This document shows, in pieces, positions 42,641 to 51,136 of a DNA stretch of 64,000 nucleotides. Source of the DNA: Erythrobacter oryzae (GTDB taxonomy: Bacteria > Pseudomonadota > Alphaproteobacteria > Sphingomonadales > Sphingomonadaceae). The translations under genes and the position numbers were made by a program. How positions within the stretch are numbered: position 1 is the stretch's first letter; the number at the start of each line of letters is the position of its first letter. The stretch is taken from the NCBI RefSeq assembly GCF_030271515.1, contig NZ_JASCXI010000003.1:496001-560000 (forward strand), given 5' to 3'. The notes beneath the pieces were generated by a model. It was not told the origin of the DNA. It saw nothing but the letters and a program-made list of their open reading frames with translations, and ran no database searches.

Positions 42641-43216
42641 ATGAACGATCATCGGGACCCAGCCGAACCGCCCAAGGCAGCACCGTCGCTGCCTTCGCCG
42701 TCCGGCTATTCCAACCACGCGATCCATCTGGTGCGCACCACGCAGCAGATCAACCTCGCGCTGAGCCAGATGGCCGACCAGAAGGCCTCGATCCTGATGG
42801 GGGCGACGTTCCTCGTCTTCACCATCGCTGTCGGGCAGGCGCGGGGCGGGAGCCTCCCTGTCTCGCTCGCGGTGCTGGCGCTGTTTGCCTTCATCTCGGC
42901 GATGTGCGCGGTTTTTGCGGTGCTGCCCTCGGTCAGCACGCCCGCCTCGGCCAAGCTCAACGACGGCGTGCCCAACAAGCTGTTCTTCGGCTATTTCACC
43001 CACATGGACGAGGACGTCTGGGCCCAGAGCATTCTCGAGGAGTTGCACGCCGACGAGACCGTGTTCCGCACCATGCTGCACGACATCTACCAGAACGGGC
43101 AGGTGCTCCAGCGCAAGAAATACAAATTCCTCGCCTATGCCTACAAGAGCTTCATGTTCGGCATGTGCTTGACGGCGATTACGTTCTTCGTCGAAATCGC
43201 TGCCCGTTACGCGTGA
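42641..43216 (+). CDS. DUF5706 membrane protein, Pycsar-effector-like
   Basis: The 191-residue protein has the DUF5706 pattern: QINLALSQMADQKASILMGATFLVFTIAVG (first membrane segment), a second segment LAVLALFAFISAMCAVFAVL, a cytosolic loop, and a last segment at the C-terminus (KSFMFGMCLTAITFFVEIA). DUF5706 includes effectors of Pycsar anti-phage defence, but no cyclic-nucleotide cyclase is adjacent, so here it is an orphan. It is divergent from ACP-spt. Role unknown. Confidence 0.72.
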   Translation: MNDHRDPAEPPKAAPSLPSPSGYSNHAIHLVRTTQQINLALSQMADQKASILMGATFLVFTIAVGQARGGSLPVSLAVLALFAFISAMCAVFAVLPSVSTPASAKLNDGVPNKLFFGYFTHMDEDVWAQSILEELHADETVFRTMLHDIYQNGQVLQRKKYKFLAYAYKSFMFGMCLTAITFFVEIAARYA

Positions 43217-43310
43217 CCTGCGTCAGACCAGTGCGTTGACCGCTGAGGCGGAAAGCGATTGAAAATCTTCCGTTAAGTTGAGATGCTCGGCTGAGCGGAG
43301 AGCAGGTTCA

Positions 43311-43589
43311 ATGTCATGGCGCGAACACTTCCTGTACTGGCTGGATAGCCAGATCTCGGTCGGCCCCCTTTTCTGGTACAGCGACCTGCGATGGCTGCTC
43401 GGCATCCCTGCCATCCCGTTCCTGATCGTGGCTGTGTTCTGGGCCGATTCACCGGCAGCGGAAATCATTACCGGAGTGGGCCTTGCGCTGTGTGTGCCGT
43501 GGGGCTTCCTGATCTTCCGCCGCCGCCGCATCAAGAAGGAAAGCTGGATCGAGTCGGACCGGTTTTCCGACCAAAACAACGGCTATTGA
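43311..43589 (+). CDS. Small membrane protein of unknown function
   Basis: The 92-residue protein has two hydrophobic segments (WLLGIPAIPFLIVAVFW; IITGVGLALCVPWGFLIF) followed by a basic stretch RRRRIKKES. I do not recognise a family. It has a usable ATG at 43311 after AGCAGG and is convergent with the divK gene. Function unknown. Confidence 0.6.
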   Translation: MSWREHFLYWLDSQISVGPLFWYSDLRWLLGIPAIPFLIVAVFWADSPAAEIITGVGLALCVPWGFLIFRRRRIKKESWIESDRFSDQNNGY

Positions 43590-43620
43590 CGCAGCGGCTG
43601 TTGCAGGGCGTGCTCAACGC

Positions 43621-43983
43621 TTACACCAGCGCGTTGACTGCGCTCATAAAGGGGCCGATCGAGACCGGCTTGGAGAGATAGCCTTCCGCCCCCGCTGCGC
43701 GGATGCGTTCCTCGTCACCCTTGGCGGCGAAGGCGGTCACCGCCAGCACCGGGATCGACGACAGCCGCCGGTCGCGTTTGGCCGCCTCGATCAGGTCGAC
43801 GCCCGAGATTCCGCCCAGCTGGATGTCCATGATGATGAGATCGGGCGAGACCGCGCGCGCGGTGTCGAGCACCTTGTCGCCCTCGGCCACGGGCTCCACC
43901 TCGAAGCCGTTGGCGCGTAGGACATCACAGAACAATTTCCGGTTGAGGTCATTGTCCTCGACAACCATGATCCGCTTTGTCAC
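43621..43983 (-). CDS. divK: Single-domain response regulator, DivK-like
   Basis: The 120-residue receiver has VEDNDLNRKLF at the start, the phospho-acceptor Asp53 in IIMDIQLGGISG, and VLAVTAFAAKGDEERIRAAGAEGYLSKPVS, closely matching Caulobacter DivK. DivK controls cell-cycle kinases that set CtrA activity. The start codon is GTG at 43983. The short divergent region before it contains a GTTTAAAC palindrome (44008-44015). An intriguing link is that CtrA controls GTA expression in other species. Confidence 0.85.
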   Translation of the reverse strand: MTKRIMVVEDNDLNRKLFCDVLRANGFEVEPVAEGDKVLDTARAVSPDLIIMDIQLGGISGVDLIEAAKRDRRLSSIPVLAVTAFAAKGDEERIRAAGAEGYLSKPVSIGPFMSAVNALV

Positions 43984-44039
43984 TGAACGCCCCGCTTTCG
44001 CTCACCTGTTTAAACTAACCCCAGCCAAAGGACAGGACA

Positions 44040-44315
44040 ATCCCGCTTCGTCCCGCATCCGAGCCGCAGAACCCGCAGGTGCTGGCGCTCGCAGCGCTCG
44101 GCTGGGTGCTGGAATGCGAGGATCGTGCCGCGCGATACCTTGAACTCACCGGCCTCGATCCCGATTCTCTGAGGCAAGGGCTGGGCGATCCGCTGATTCT
44201 CGCCTCGGCGCTCGAATTCCTCGCCAACCACGAACCCGATCTCATCCGCGCCGCCGAAGCCCTCGCCGTCACGCCCGAGGAACTGGTCGCCGCCAAGGAC
44301 GCTTTGACCGCATGA
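44040..44315 (+). CDS. DUF3572 protein, start codon uncertain (ATC or GTG)
   Basis: The conserved part begins LALAALGWVLECEDRAARYLELTGLDPDSLRQGLGDP and ends EELVAAKDALTA, the DUF3572 pattern of small alphaproteobacterial proteins of unknown function. An in-frame GTG at 44079 gives 78 residues but has no ribosome binding site and clips the family N-terminus. AAAGGA at 44027-44032 fits a start near 44040, where the codon is ATC. The coordinates given use 44040. It overlaps the next gene by ATGA. Confidence 0.6.
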   Translation: MPLRPASEPQNPQVLALAALGWVLECEDRAARYLELTGLDPDSLRQGLGDPLILASALEFLANHEPDLIRAAEALAVTPEELVAAKDALTA

Positions 44316-44932
44316 CCCGCCCCCTGATCATCTCCGACTGCGACGAAGTGCTGCTGCACATGGTCGCCCCCTTTAAGAACTGGCTCGAGGCCAGCCAGGG
44401 CGTGAGCTTCCACCTCGAAGGCCACAATTTCGCCGAGGCGCTGCGCTGGCAGGAGAGCGGCGAACTGCTCGCGCCGCCCGATATCTGGAAGATGCTGCGG
44501 CTTTTCTTCGACAACGAGATGGATTCGCAGATGCCGATCGCCGGTGCGGTCGAGGGGATCAACACGCTCGCCGAGAAGGCCGACGTGGTGATCCTCACCA
44601 ACCTCGTCGACCACCACCGCGACGCGCGCGCCGAGCAGCTCGCCAAGGTCGGGATCAATGCGCGGGTGTTCACCAATCAGGGCCCCAAGGGGCCGCCGCT
44701 GAAGGCAATCATCGACGAGTACCGGCCCAGCAAGGCGATCTTCATCGACGATCTCGCGCAGCACCACGCGAGCGTCGCCGAGATCACCCCCGACGTCACC
44801 CGCCTGCACCTGTGCGGCGAGCCGATGATCGCCCACGCCATCGACTGCGCCCACAAGGCCGGCCACGCCCATTCGCGGATCGACCGCTGGGACGAGGCGC
44901 TGCCGTGGCTGCTTGCCAAACTGGAGGACTGA
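44312..44932 (+). CDS. HAD-superfamily hydrolase-like protein
   Basis: The 206-residue protein has HAD motifs: DxD in ISDCDEVLLHM (residues 9 and 11), LTNLVDHH for motif II, and FIDDLAQHH for motif IV. HAD enzymes are mostly phosphatases using an aspartyl intermediate; substrate unknown. It is translationally coupled to the DUF3572 gene and followed 3 nt later by a RidA-family gene. Confidence 0.78.
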   Translation: MTRPLIISDCDEVLLHMVAPFKNWLEASQGVSFHLEGHNFAEALRWQESGELLAPPDIWKMLRLFFDNEMDSQMPIAGAVEGINTLAEKADVVILTNLVDHHRDARAEQLAKVGINARVFTNQGPKGPPLKAIIDEYRPSKAIFIDDLAQHHASVAEITPDVTRLHLCGEPMIAHAIDCAHKAGHAHSRIDRWDEALPWLLAKLED

Positions 44933-44935
44933 CAC

Positions 44936-45391
44936 ATGACTATCGCCGCAAAGCTCGCCGAACTCGGCATCACCCTGCCCAAGGCCGCCGCGCCGGTCGC
45001 CAGCTACGTGCCCGTGGTGGTGCATGGCGGCTTCGCGCATGTCTCGGGCCAGCTGCCCTTCGTCGACGGGCAGGTGGTCAAGGGCCGGCTGGGCGATGAC
45101 GTGTCGGTCGAGGAAGGCCTGGCCGCGGCGCGCGCCTGCGCCCTGATGATCGTCGCCCAGCTGGAGGCGGCGGGGCTGCTCGAGCAGGTCGCGCGGATCG
45201 TGAAGCTCGGCGCCTTCATCAACTGCACCGCCGATTTCACCCAGCAGCCCGAGGTGGCCAACGGCGCCTCGGACCTGATGGAGCAGGTGTTCGGTGGCGC
45301 TGGCCAGCACGCGCGTGCCGCGGTCGGCGTGCCCGCCCTGCCGCGCGGCGCGGCGGTCGAGGTCGATGCGGTGGTCGCTCTGAAGGCATGA
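44936..45391 (+). CDS. RidA-family protein
   Basis: The 151-residue protein belongs to the RidA/YjgF family in its longer COG0251 branch (HGGFAHVSGQLPFVDGQVVKGRLGDD; KLGAFINCTADFTQQPEVANGASDLM; RAAVGVPALPRGAAVEVDAVVAL). RidA proteins deaminate reactive enamines made by PLP enzymes. The Arg typical for RidA activity is not at its usual position in the C-terminal motif, so catalysis is uncertain. It overlaps the GDPD gene by an ATGA at 45388-45391. Confidence 0.85.
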   Translation: MTIAAKLAELGITLPKAAAPVASYVPVVVHGGFAHVSGQLPFVDGQVVKGRLGDDVSVEEGLAAARACALMIVAQLEAAGLLEQVARIVKLGAFINCTADFTQQPEVANGASDLMEQVFGGAGQHARAAVGVPALPRGAAVEVDAVVALKA

Positions 45392-46128
45392 GCGCAAGGC
45401 CCGCTCCCGGCTGGCTGACGCAGTGGGAGTTCGCCCACCGCGGGTTGCATGGGCCCGGAGCCGATGGGCTTGTCCCCGAGAACTCGCTCACCGCCGCCGA
45501 GGGCGCGATCGCGCGGGGCATGGGGATCGAGTGCGACATCCAGCGCAGCTGTGACGATCACCCGATGGTGTTCCACGACTGGGACCTCCCGCGGCTGACG
45601 GGCGAGACCGGCGTCGCGGCCGAGCGCAGCGCTGACGAACTCGAGGCTCTGCACCTGCTCGGCACCGACCAGCACCCGGTGCGGCTGGCGCGGTTCCTCG
45701 AAGTGGTCGCAGGCCGGGTGCCGCTGCTGATCGAGATCAAGTCGCTGCCCGGCTATGATGTCGAGTGGACCTGTTCTTCGGTTGCATGGCTGCTGGACTC
45801 CTACACGCATGACGTTGCGGTTATGAGCTTCGACCCCCGCGTGCCGATGTGGTTCGCAGCCGAGGCGCCCGATGTCACCCGCGGCCTCGTCGGCACCGAC
45901 TCCTACGAGAACGGCTTCGAGGGCGTGTGGCGCTCTCAAGACGCCATCGCCGCCGCGGCGCCCGACTTCCTCGCCATCGACGTGCGCGACCTTGCGCGCC
46001 CCGAGGCGGCGGCGTGGCGGGCCGCGGGGCGACCGCTGCTCACCTGGACCGTCCGCTCGCCCGAGACCCGCGCCACCGGCCTCGCGCTCGCCGACGCCCT
46101 CATCGTCGAGGGGGACGGGCTGGCGTGA
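45388..46128 (+). CDS. Glycerophosphodiester phosphodiesterase family protein
   Basis: The 246-residue protein has the GDPD catalytic motifs: FAHRGLHG with the His-Arg pair, PENSLTAAEGAIARGMGIECDIQRS (metal-binding Glu/Asp) and VFHDWDLPRLTG. It hydrolyses glycerophosphodiesters to glycerol-3-phosphate and an alcohol. There is no signal peptide, so it is cytoplasmic. It overlaps the next gene by GTGA (46125-46128). Confidence 0.9.
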   Translation: MSARPAPGWLTQWEFAHRGLHGPGADGLVPENSLTAAEGAIARGMGIECDIQRSCDDHPMVFHDWDLPRLTGETGVAAERSADELEALHLLGTDQHPVRLARFLEVVAGRVPLLIEIKSLPGYDVEWTCSSVAWLLDSYTHDVAVMSFDPRVPMWFAAEAPDVTRGLVGTDSYENGFEGVWRSQDAIAAAAPDFLAIDVRDLARPEAAAWRAAGRPLLTWTVRSPETRATGLALADALIVEGDGLA

Positions 46129-47264
46129 CCTCGCCCGAGTTGACCGTCCGCATCGCCTCCTCAGTCGGCGCCTTCGACGCGGGCCAGTGGGACGCGCTGG
46201 GCGGCAACGACAACCCGTTCATATCCCACGCCTTCCTTACCGCGATGGAAGACTCCGGCTCCGTCGGCCCCGGCACCGGCTGGGAGCCGGCGCCCATCGC
46301 CATCACCGCCGAGGACGGCGCCCTGCTCGCCGCGCTGCCAGCCTATGCCAAGGGCCACAGCCAGGGCGAGTATGTCTTCGACCACTCCTGGGCCGATGCC
46401 TGGCACCGGGCAGGGGGCCGCTACTACCCCAAGCTCCAGATCGCCGCGCCCTTCACGCCGGCGACAGGCCCGCGGCTGCTGCTCTCCGACCCCGCACTCG
46501 CCCCGCACCTCCTCAAGGGCGCCGAGGCGGTGTGCCTCCAGAACAAGCTGTCGAGCGCCCACGCGACCTTCATCGACCCCGCCCAACTCCCGCTGTTTGA
46601 AGCGGCCGACTGGATGCCCCGCGCCGACATCCAGTTCCACTGGTTCAACCGCGGGTATTCGACCTTTGAGGACTTCCTCGGCGCGCTGTCCTCGAGGAAA
46701 CGCAAGGATCTGCGCAAGGAGCGCGCCGCAGCCACCGAGGGCCTCACCATCCGCCACCTGACCGGCCCCGAGATCCGCGAGGAGCACTGGGATGCCTTCT
46801 GGGTGTTCTACCAGGACACGGGCGCGCGCAAATGGGGGAGCCCCTACCTGACCCGCGAGGCCTTCTCGCTGCTCGGGCAAAGGATGGGGGAGCGGATCGT
46901 GCTGATCCTTGCCTATGACGGGGCCACCCCGATTGCAGGGGCGCTGAACTTCGCCGGTACCGATGCGCTCTACGGGCGCTACTGGGGCTGCACCCGCGAG
47001 GTGCGCTTCCTGCACTTCGAGCTGTGCTACTATCAGGCGATCGACATTGCGATCGCGCGCGGCCTGCAGCGGGTCGAGGCCGGCGCGCAGGGCGGGCACA
47101 AGCTGGCGCGGGGCTATGAGCCGGTGCAGACCTGGTCGGCGCACTGGATTGCCGATCCGGGTTTCCGCAGCGCGGTCGCCGACTTCCTCGAGCGCGAGCG
47201 GGCGGGCGTTGCCAGCGACCAGCTCTACCTCGGCAGCCGCACCCCGTTCCGCAAGGGCGAGTGA
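46125..47264 (+). CDS. GNAT-fold protein, COG3146 (peptidoglycan-biosynthesis-like), GTG start
   Basis: The 379-residue protein matches the COG3146 family, a FemAB/GNAT-like group: FISHAFLTAMEDSGSVGPGTGWEP, YVFDHSWADAWHRAGGRYYPKLQIAAPFTPATGPR, RKRKDLRKER, and VEAGAQGGHKLARGYEPVQTWSAHW. Function is not established. The GTG at 46125 overlaps the GDPD stop and gives the family start; the open frame reaches back into GDPD. It ends the coupled run that begins with DUF3572. Confidence 0.85.
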   Translation: MTSPELTVRIASSVGAFDAGQWDALGGNDNPFISHAFLTAMEDSGSVGPGTGWEPAPIAITAEDGALLAALPAYAKGHSQGEYVFDHSWADAWHRAGGRYYPKLQIAAPFTPATGPRLLLSDPALAPHLLKGAEAVCLQNKLSSAHATFIDPAQLPLFEAADWMPRADIQFHWFNRGYSTFEDFLGALSSRKRKDLRKERAAATEGLTIRHLTGPEIREEHWDAFWVFYQDTGARKWGSPYLTREAFSLLGQRMGERIVLILAYDGATPIAGALNFAGTDALYGRYWGCTREVRFLHFELCYYQAIDIAIARGLQRVEAGAQGGHKLARGYEPVQTWSAHWIADPGFRSAVADFLERERAGVASDQLYLGSRTPFRKGE

Positions 47265-47439
47265 GGCTGTCTCCCGCCGTGTTGGAGACACATGAGACAC
47301 TGTATATTGGCAGAATTCTCTCCCCACGCGCGAACGGCTCGAAGGCGCGGGAAAGAGGCTTGCGACAGGTCATTCACCGACGGTGCCGCAACCGATCCGG
47401 GTAGGAAAATCCTTTTGATCCAACTGCGAGCGCAAAACC

Positions 47440-47760
47440 TCAGGCAGCGCGCAGACGGCCCTCGGCGAGCCACTGGCGCGCGCGGCGCTGGGCTTCGGCG
47501 ATCTCGCGCGCGGTCATTTCTTCCGAGATGTCGGCGCGGCAATGGGCGGCTTCCTCGTGCCCGCGCGCAGCGGCGAGGTTAAACCACTTGTGCGCTTCGA
47601 TCAGATCGCACGGCGCCCCGTTGCTCCCCGTGGAGAAGGCCACGCCAAGGTCGTAGCACGCCCCCGCATCGCCGCGGGCGGCACCCGCCAGCCAACCGCC
47701 GATCAGGCCTTCGTCACCATTCTCGCGGGAGGCATTGGCTCCGATTGCGATGATGTTCAT
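47440..47760 (-). CDS. SEL1-repeat protein
   Basis: The 106-residue protein contains SEL1-like tetratricopeptide repeats (WLAGAARGDAGACYDLGVAFSTGSNGAPCDLIEAHKWFNLAAARGHEEAA). It has no signal peptide. Such repeats mediate protein contacts; the partner is unknown. It is transcribed opposite to its neighbours, with an AT-rich 280-nt region shared with dksA. Confidence 0.78.
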   Translation of the reverse strand: MNIIAIGANASRENGDEGLIGGWLAGAARGDAGACYDLGVAFSTGSNGAPCDLIEAHKWFNLAAARGHEEAAHCRADISEEMTAREIAEAQRRARQWLAEGRLRAA

Positions 47761-48047
47761 TTGCAGTCCCCTTCACCCGGTCGCCCCCCTCGGCGACCTT
47801 CCGTGATGACGAAGGTGCGGCAATTATGGTCAAAAATTAGTTAACGCCGTTTGCGCCTTGTGCGGGCAGCCTTTTCGCAGGGCTTTTTGCCCCCATCTTG
47901 CTTGCCAAAGCCGCTTGTGCGCCCTCGGGCGCTTGCCTATAGGGCGCGCATTGCCTTCCGCTTGCTGGGACCAAGTTGGCCAATGAAAACATTCATGGCG
48001 TCAGGACGCGACGGTCTCCCCGGCGGCTCACGAAATGAGAGTGCGTG

Positions 48048-48506
48048 ATGCCAACCACCGCGTCTGACGACATCGATATCCTCGAAAAGGCCAAGCGTCT
48101 TCTGGCTCCGGACTACGTCCCGAGCGAGGACGAGGAATATATGAACGAGCGCCAGCAGGCCTATTTCCGGATGCTGCTGATCGAATGGAAGCGCTCGATC
48201 CACTCCGCTGCCGGGCAGACGCTGCAATCGCTCCAGGACGGCCCGCTGCGCGAGGCCGACCTCACCGACCGCGCCTCGAGCGAGACCGACTGGGGCATCG
48301 AGCTGCGCACCCGTGACCGGCAGAGGAAGCTGGTCTCCAAGATCGACGCGGCGCTGCGGCGCATCGATTCGGGCGAATATGGCTATTGCGAGGTGACCGG
48401 CGATCCGATCGGCCTGCGCCGCCTGATCGCGCGCCCCGTCGCGACCATGACGGTCGAGGCGCAGGAAGCCCACGAGCGCCGCGAGAAGGTCTCGCGCGAC
48501 GATTGA
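48048..48506 (+). CDS. dksA: RNA polymerase-binding regulator DksA, degenerate zinc finger
   Basis: The 152-residue protein has the DksA coiled-coil (YMNERQQAYFRMLLIEWKRSI) and the TraR/DksA C-terminal region (YGYCEVTGDPIGLRRLIARPVATMTVEAQEAHERR). Only one of the four zinc cysteines of E. coli DksA remains, a variant known from alphaproteobacteria. It works with ppGpp to adjust transcription initiation. ATG 48048 is preferred over GTG 48045. Confidence 0.92.
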   Translation: MPTTASDDIDILEKAKRLLAPDYVPSEDEEYMNERQQAYFRMLLIEWKRSIHSAAGQTLQSLQDGPLREADLTDRASSETDWGIELRTRDRQRKLVSKIDAALRRIDSGEYGYCEVTGDPIGLRRLIARPVATMTVEAQEAHERREKVSRDD

Positions 48507-48591
48507 TTGATTGGGCACGGCGGCGGGTTTTAACAGCACGCGCCATTCTGTTCCGGCTTGGGACAGGTGCCAAGAGCAGCGCTCCACGGGG

Positions 48592-48603
48592 GTAAAGCTT
48601 TAC
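48592..48603. promoter_or_regulatory. 12-bp perfect palindrome upstream of PilZ gene
   Basis: GTAAAGCTTTAC is a perfect palindrome about 110 nt before the PilZ start. It could be a small operator; no T-run follows. Chance occurrence is possible. Confidence 0.3.
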
Positions 48604-48714
48604 TGCCCGTTAACTGCAAAAGGCGCACCAGCATTCCCGCACACAGACGGGACCGCGCACCGGATCCCGCCGGGTCCGCGACATGATTATTCGGCTCAGG
48701 AGGTTAACCGGAAG

Positions 48715-49092
48715 ATGACGGGGGTTGAGACACGCAGTGTTGCGCGCGACAGCCTGTTTCTGCTGGCTGACATCCGCGTCGAACAGAACGCCGAGACCTA
48801 CCGCGTGCGGGTCCGCAACCTGTCGGACGGTGGCATGATGGGAGAGGGCCATCTGCGCGTGCAGCGCGGTCATCGCGTGTCGGTCGAGCTGCGCAATATC
48901 GGCGCGGTCGGCGGGACGGTCGCGTGGGTGCAGGACAACCGCTTCGGGGTCGCCTTCGACGAGGAAATCGATTCGCAGAAGGCCCGCCGCCCGCTGCAGG
49001 GCGAAGAGGACCCGGCCGCGGCCGTGGTCAAGCCCTCCTGGGCCCACCGCGCGCCTCCGCCGCCGCATCCGACGACGCTGCGCAAGATCTGA
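48715..49092 (+). CDS. PilZ-domain protein
   Basis: The 125-residue protein has a PilZ fold: RDSLFLLADIRV at the start, RVRNLSDGGMMGEGHL, and a C-terminal GTVAWVQDNRFGVAFDEEID. PilZ domains often bind cyclic di-GMP through RxxxR and D/NxSxxG; here the second motif is LSDGG and the first Arg set is not clear, so c-di-GMP binding is uncertain. AGGAGGT at 48698-48704 lies 10 nt before the ATG. The C-terminal 40 residues are Pro-rich. Confidence 0.8.
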   Translation: MTGVETRSVARDSLFLLADIRVEQNAETYRVRVRNLSDGGMMGEGHLRVQRGHRVSVELRNIGAVGGTVAWVQDNRFGVAFDEEIDSQKARRPLQGEEDPAAAVVKPSWAHRAPPPPHPTTLRKI

Positions 49093-49195
49093 TCCGCAAG
49101 CGGGGTGCGCCCCAGCCCCCCGCTCGCCCGCTCTCCCCGCCCAAGCGGGCCGGCGCGCTTCCACCCGACCGAAACAGGCTCTAGGCTTGCGGGCG

Positions 49196-50671
49196 ATGCG
49201 AATCTGCCTGCTTCCGTTGGCTGTGCTGGCCCTGTCGTCCTGCGGCCCCTCGTCGGGTGACGGGGCGATTGAGGTCGCGATCATCGGCACGCCGGCCGCG
49301 CTGTTCGAGGACGGCGTGCGCCTCCCCGCCGCCGCCCAGCTGCTGCGCGGCGCGACGCATGAAGGGCTGGTCGCGCTCGATGCCTCGGGGCAGGTCGTGC
49401 CCGCCATCGCCGAGCGCTGGATCGTCACCGATGACGGCCTCAGCTACATCTTCCGCCTGCGCGATAGCACCTGGCCGGGCGGCGAGGAGATCGAGGCGAC
49501 CGATGTGCGCGACCAGCTGCGCCGCAGGATCGCGCAGCTCGAGGGCACCTCGCTGGGGCTCGACCTTGCCAATATCCGCGAGATCCGGGCGATGACGGGG
49601 CGGGTGATCGAGGTGCGGCTGGATGCGCCGATGCCCGATTTCCTGCGCCTGATGGCCCAGAGCGAGCTGGGCTTCGCCCGCGGCGGCAGCGGCGCGGGGC
49701 CGATGGCGATGTCGCGCGGGGAGGGTGAGGGCGGGGCCAACGCCCGGCTCTCCGCGCTGCCGCCCGAATCGCGCGGGCTGCCCGCGCGTCAGGACTGGGA
49801 GGAAGTCGCGCGCCCGGTCGCGGTGCGCGCGCTCGCAGCGGACAAGGCGGTGGCGGCCTTCGCGGAAGGGAAGGTCGATCTGGTGCTGGGCGGGAGCATC
49901 GTCGATTTCCCCGAGGCGACGACCGCGGCCGGGCCGTTGTCGCGCGGGACGATCCAGGTCGATCCGACGTTCGGTCTGCTGGGGCTGACTGTGCGGCGCG
50001 AGGCGGGGCTGCTCGCCGATCCCTCGCGGCGCGAGGCGCTGTCGATGGCGATCGACCGGGCGGCGCTGATCCAGGCTTTCGGGCTGGGCGGCTGGCGCGA
50101 GAACAGCTGGATCGTCCCGCCCGAGGTGTTCTCCGCGCCCGGCTACCTTCAGGACCGCTGGGCCGGCATGTCGATCGACGAGCGGCGCCAGATGGCGGCC
50201 GGGCGGGTTGCGGCGTGGGCAGGCCCGGGACGCGAGGCGGTCGTGCGCGTTGCGTTGCCGCGCGGCAAGGGCAGCGACCTGCTGCTGCGCCAGCTGGCCG
50301 AGCAATGGGCCACCATCGGCGTCACCACCCGCCGCGCCGCGCCGGGCGAGGCCGCCGATCTCGAGCTGCGCGATGTGCTGGCGCGCTATGTCTCGCCGGT
50401 GTGGTACCTCAACCAGTTCAATTGCCGGCTGGGTGCGGGGCTTTGCGCGCCCGCGGTCGATGCGCTGGTCAAGCAGGCACAGGCGACCCGCGATCCGGCG
50501 CAGCGCGAGGTGCTGCTCGCCGAAGCGCATAAGGCGCTCGCCCAAAGCGAGGTCTACATCCCGCTCGGCGTTCCCGTGCGCTGGTCGATGGTGCGCGGCA
50601 CCTTGCAGAGTTTCCAGCCCAACGCCTTCGCCTTCCACCCCTTGTTCCCGCTCTCGCAGCCCACCACATAA
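49196..50671 (+). CDS. Peptide/nickel ABC-type substrate-binding lipoprotein
   Basis: The 491-residue protein has a lipoprotein signal with lipobox LSSC (MRICLLPLAVLALSSC, Cys16) and the SBP_bac_5 family pattern (QLLRGATHEGLVALDASGQVVPAIAERWIVTDDGLSYIFRLRD; RREALSMAIDRAALIQAFGLGG). Such proteins feed oligopeptides or metals to ABC importers. No permease or ATPase gene is adjacent, so it is an orphan here. A TTG at 49187 is an alternative start. Confidence 0.85.
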   Translation: MRICLLPLAVLALSSCGPSSGDGAIEVAIIGTPAALFEDGVRLPAAAQLLRGATHEGLVALDASGQVVPAIAERWIVTDDGLSYIFRLRDSTWPGGEEIEATDVRDQLRRRIAQLEGTSLGLDLANIREIRAMTGRVIEVRLDAPMPDFLRLMAQSELGFARGGSGAGPMAMSRGEGEGGANARLSALPPESRGLPARQDWEEVARPVAVRALAADKAVAAFAEGKVDLVLGGSIVDFPEATTAAGPLSRGTIQVDPTFGLLGLTVRREAGLLADPSRREALSMAIDRAALIQAFGLGGWRENSWIVPPEVFSAPGYLQDRWAGMSIDERRQMAAGRVAAWAGPGREAVVRVALPRGKGSDLLLRQLAEQWATIGVTTRRAAPGEAADLELRDVLARYVSPVWYLNQFNCRLGAGLCAPAVDALVKQAQATRDPAQREVLLAEAHKALAQSEVYIPLGVPVRWSMVRGTLQSFQPNAFAFHPLFPLSQPTT

Positions 50672-50677
50672 TCGGGT

Positions 50678-51100
50678 ATGGAAAAGCCCATGCCCCGCCG
50701 CCCCGAGCCCATGTCCTTCTCGCTGCCCGCCGGAACCGATCCCGCATCGGTGCGTGCACGGGTGGTGATGCTGGAGCGGCTGCTCGAACGCAGCTTCACC
50801 ATTCCGGGCGTGAATGTGCCGGTCGGGCTCGATGCGATCATCGGGCTGGTGCCGGTGCTGGGCGACGTCGTGACCACGGCGCTGGGCGCCTATGTCGTGT
50901 GGGAGGCGAAGAACCTCGGCCTGCCCAAGTGGAAGCTCGCGCGGATGGGCGCGAACGTGCTGCTCGACACCGCGATCGGTGCGATCCCGGTGGTCGGCGA
51001 TGCGGCGGACGTGCTGTTCCGCTCGAACTCGAAGAACCTCAGGATCCTGATGCGGCACCTCGACAAGCACCATCCCGAAACGCGGGTGATCGAGGGCTAG
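50678..51100 (+). CDS. DUF4112 family protein
   Basis: The 140-residue protein has the DUF4112 pattern (RVVMLERLLERSFTIPGVNVPVGLDAIIGLVPVLGDVVTTALGAYVVWEAKNLGLP; GANVLLDTAIGAIPVVGDAADVLFRSNSKNLRIL) with two hydrophobic segments that probably lie in the membrane. The family function is unknown. It starts 6 nt after the lipoprotein gene. Confidence 0.85.
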   Translation: MEKPMPRRPEPMSFSLPAGTDPASVRARVVMLERLLERSFTIPGVNVPVGLDAIIGLVPVLGDVVTTALGAYVVWEAKNLGLPKWKLARMGANVLLDTAIGAIPVVGDAADVLFRSNSKNLRILMRHLDKHHPETRVIEG

Positions 51101-51136
51101 TTTCCTCTGCCGCGCAGGCGCGCTAGGGGACGGGGC

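Noticed and set aside
42641..43216. Complete Pycsar defence system
   Set aside because: Only the effector-like DUF5706 gene is present; no cyclase gene within several kb.
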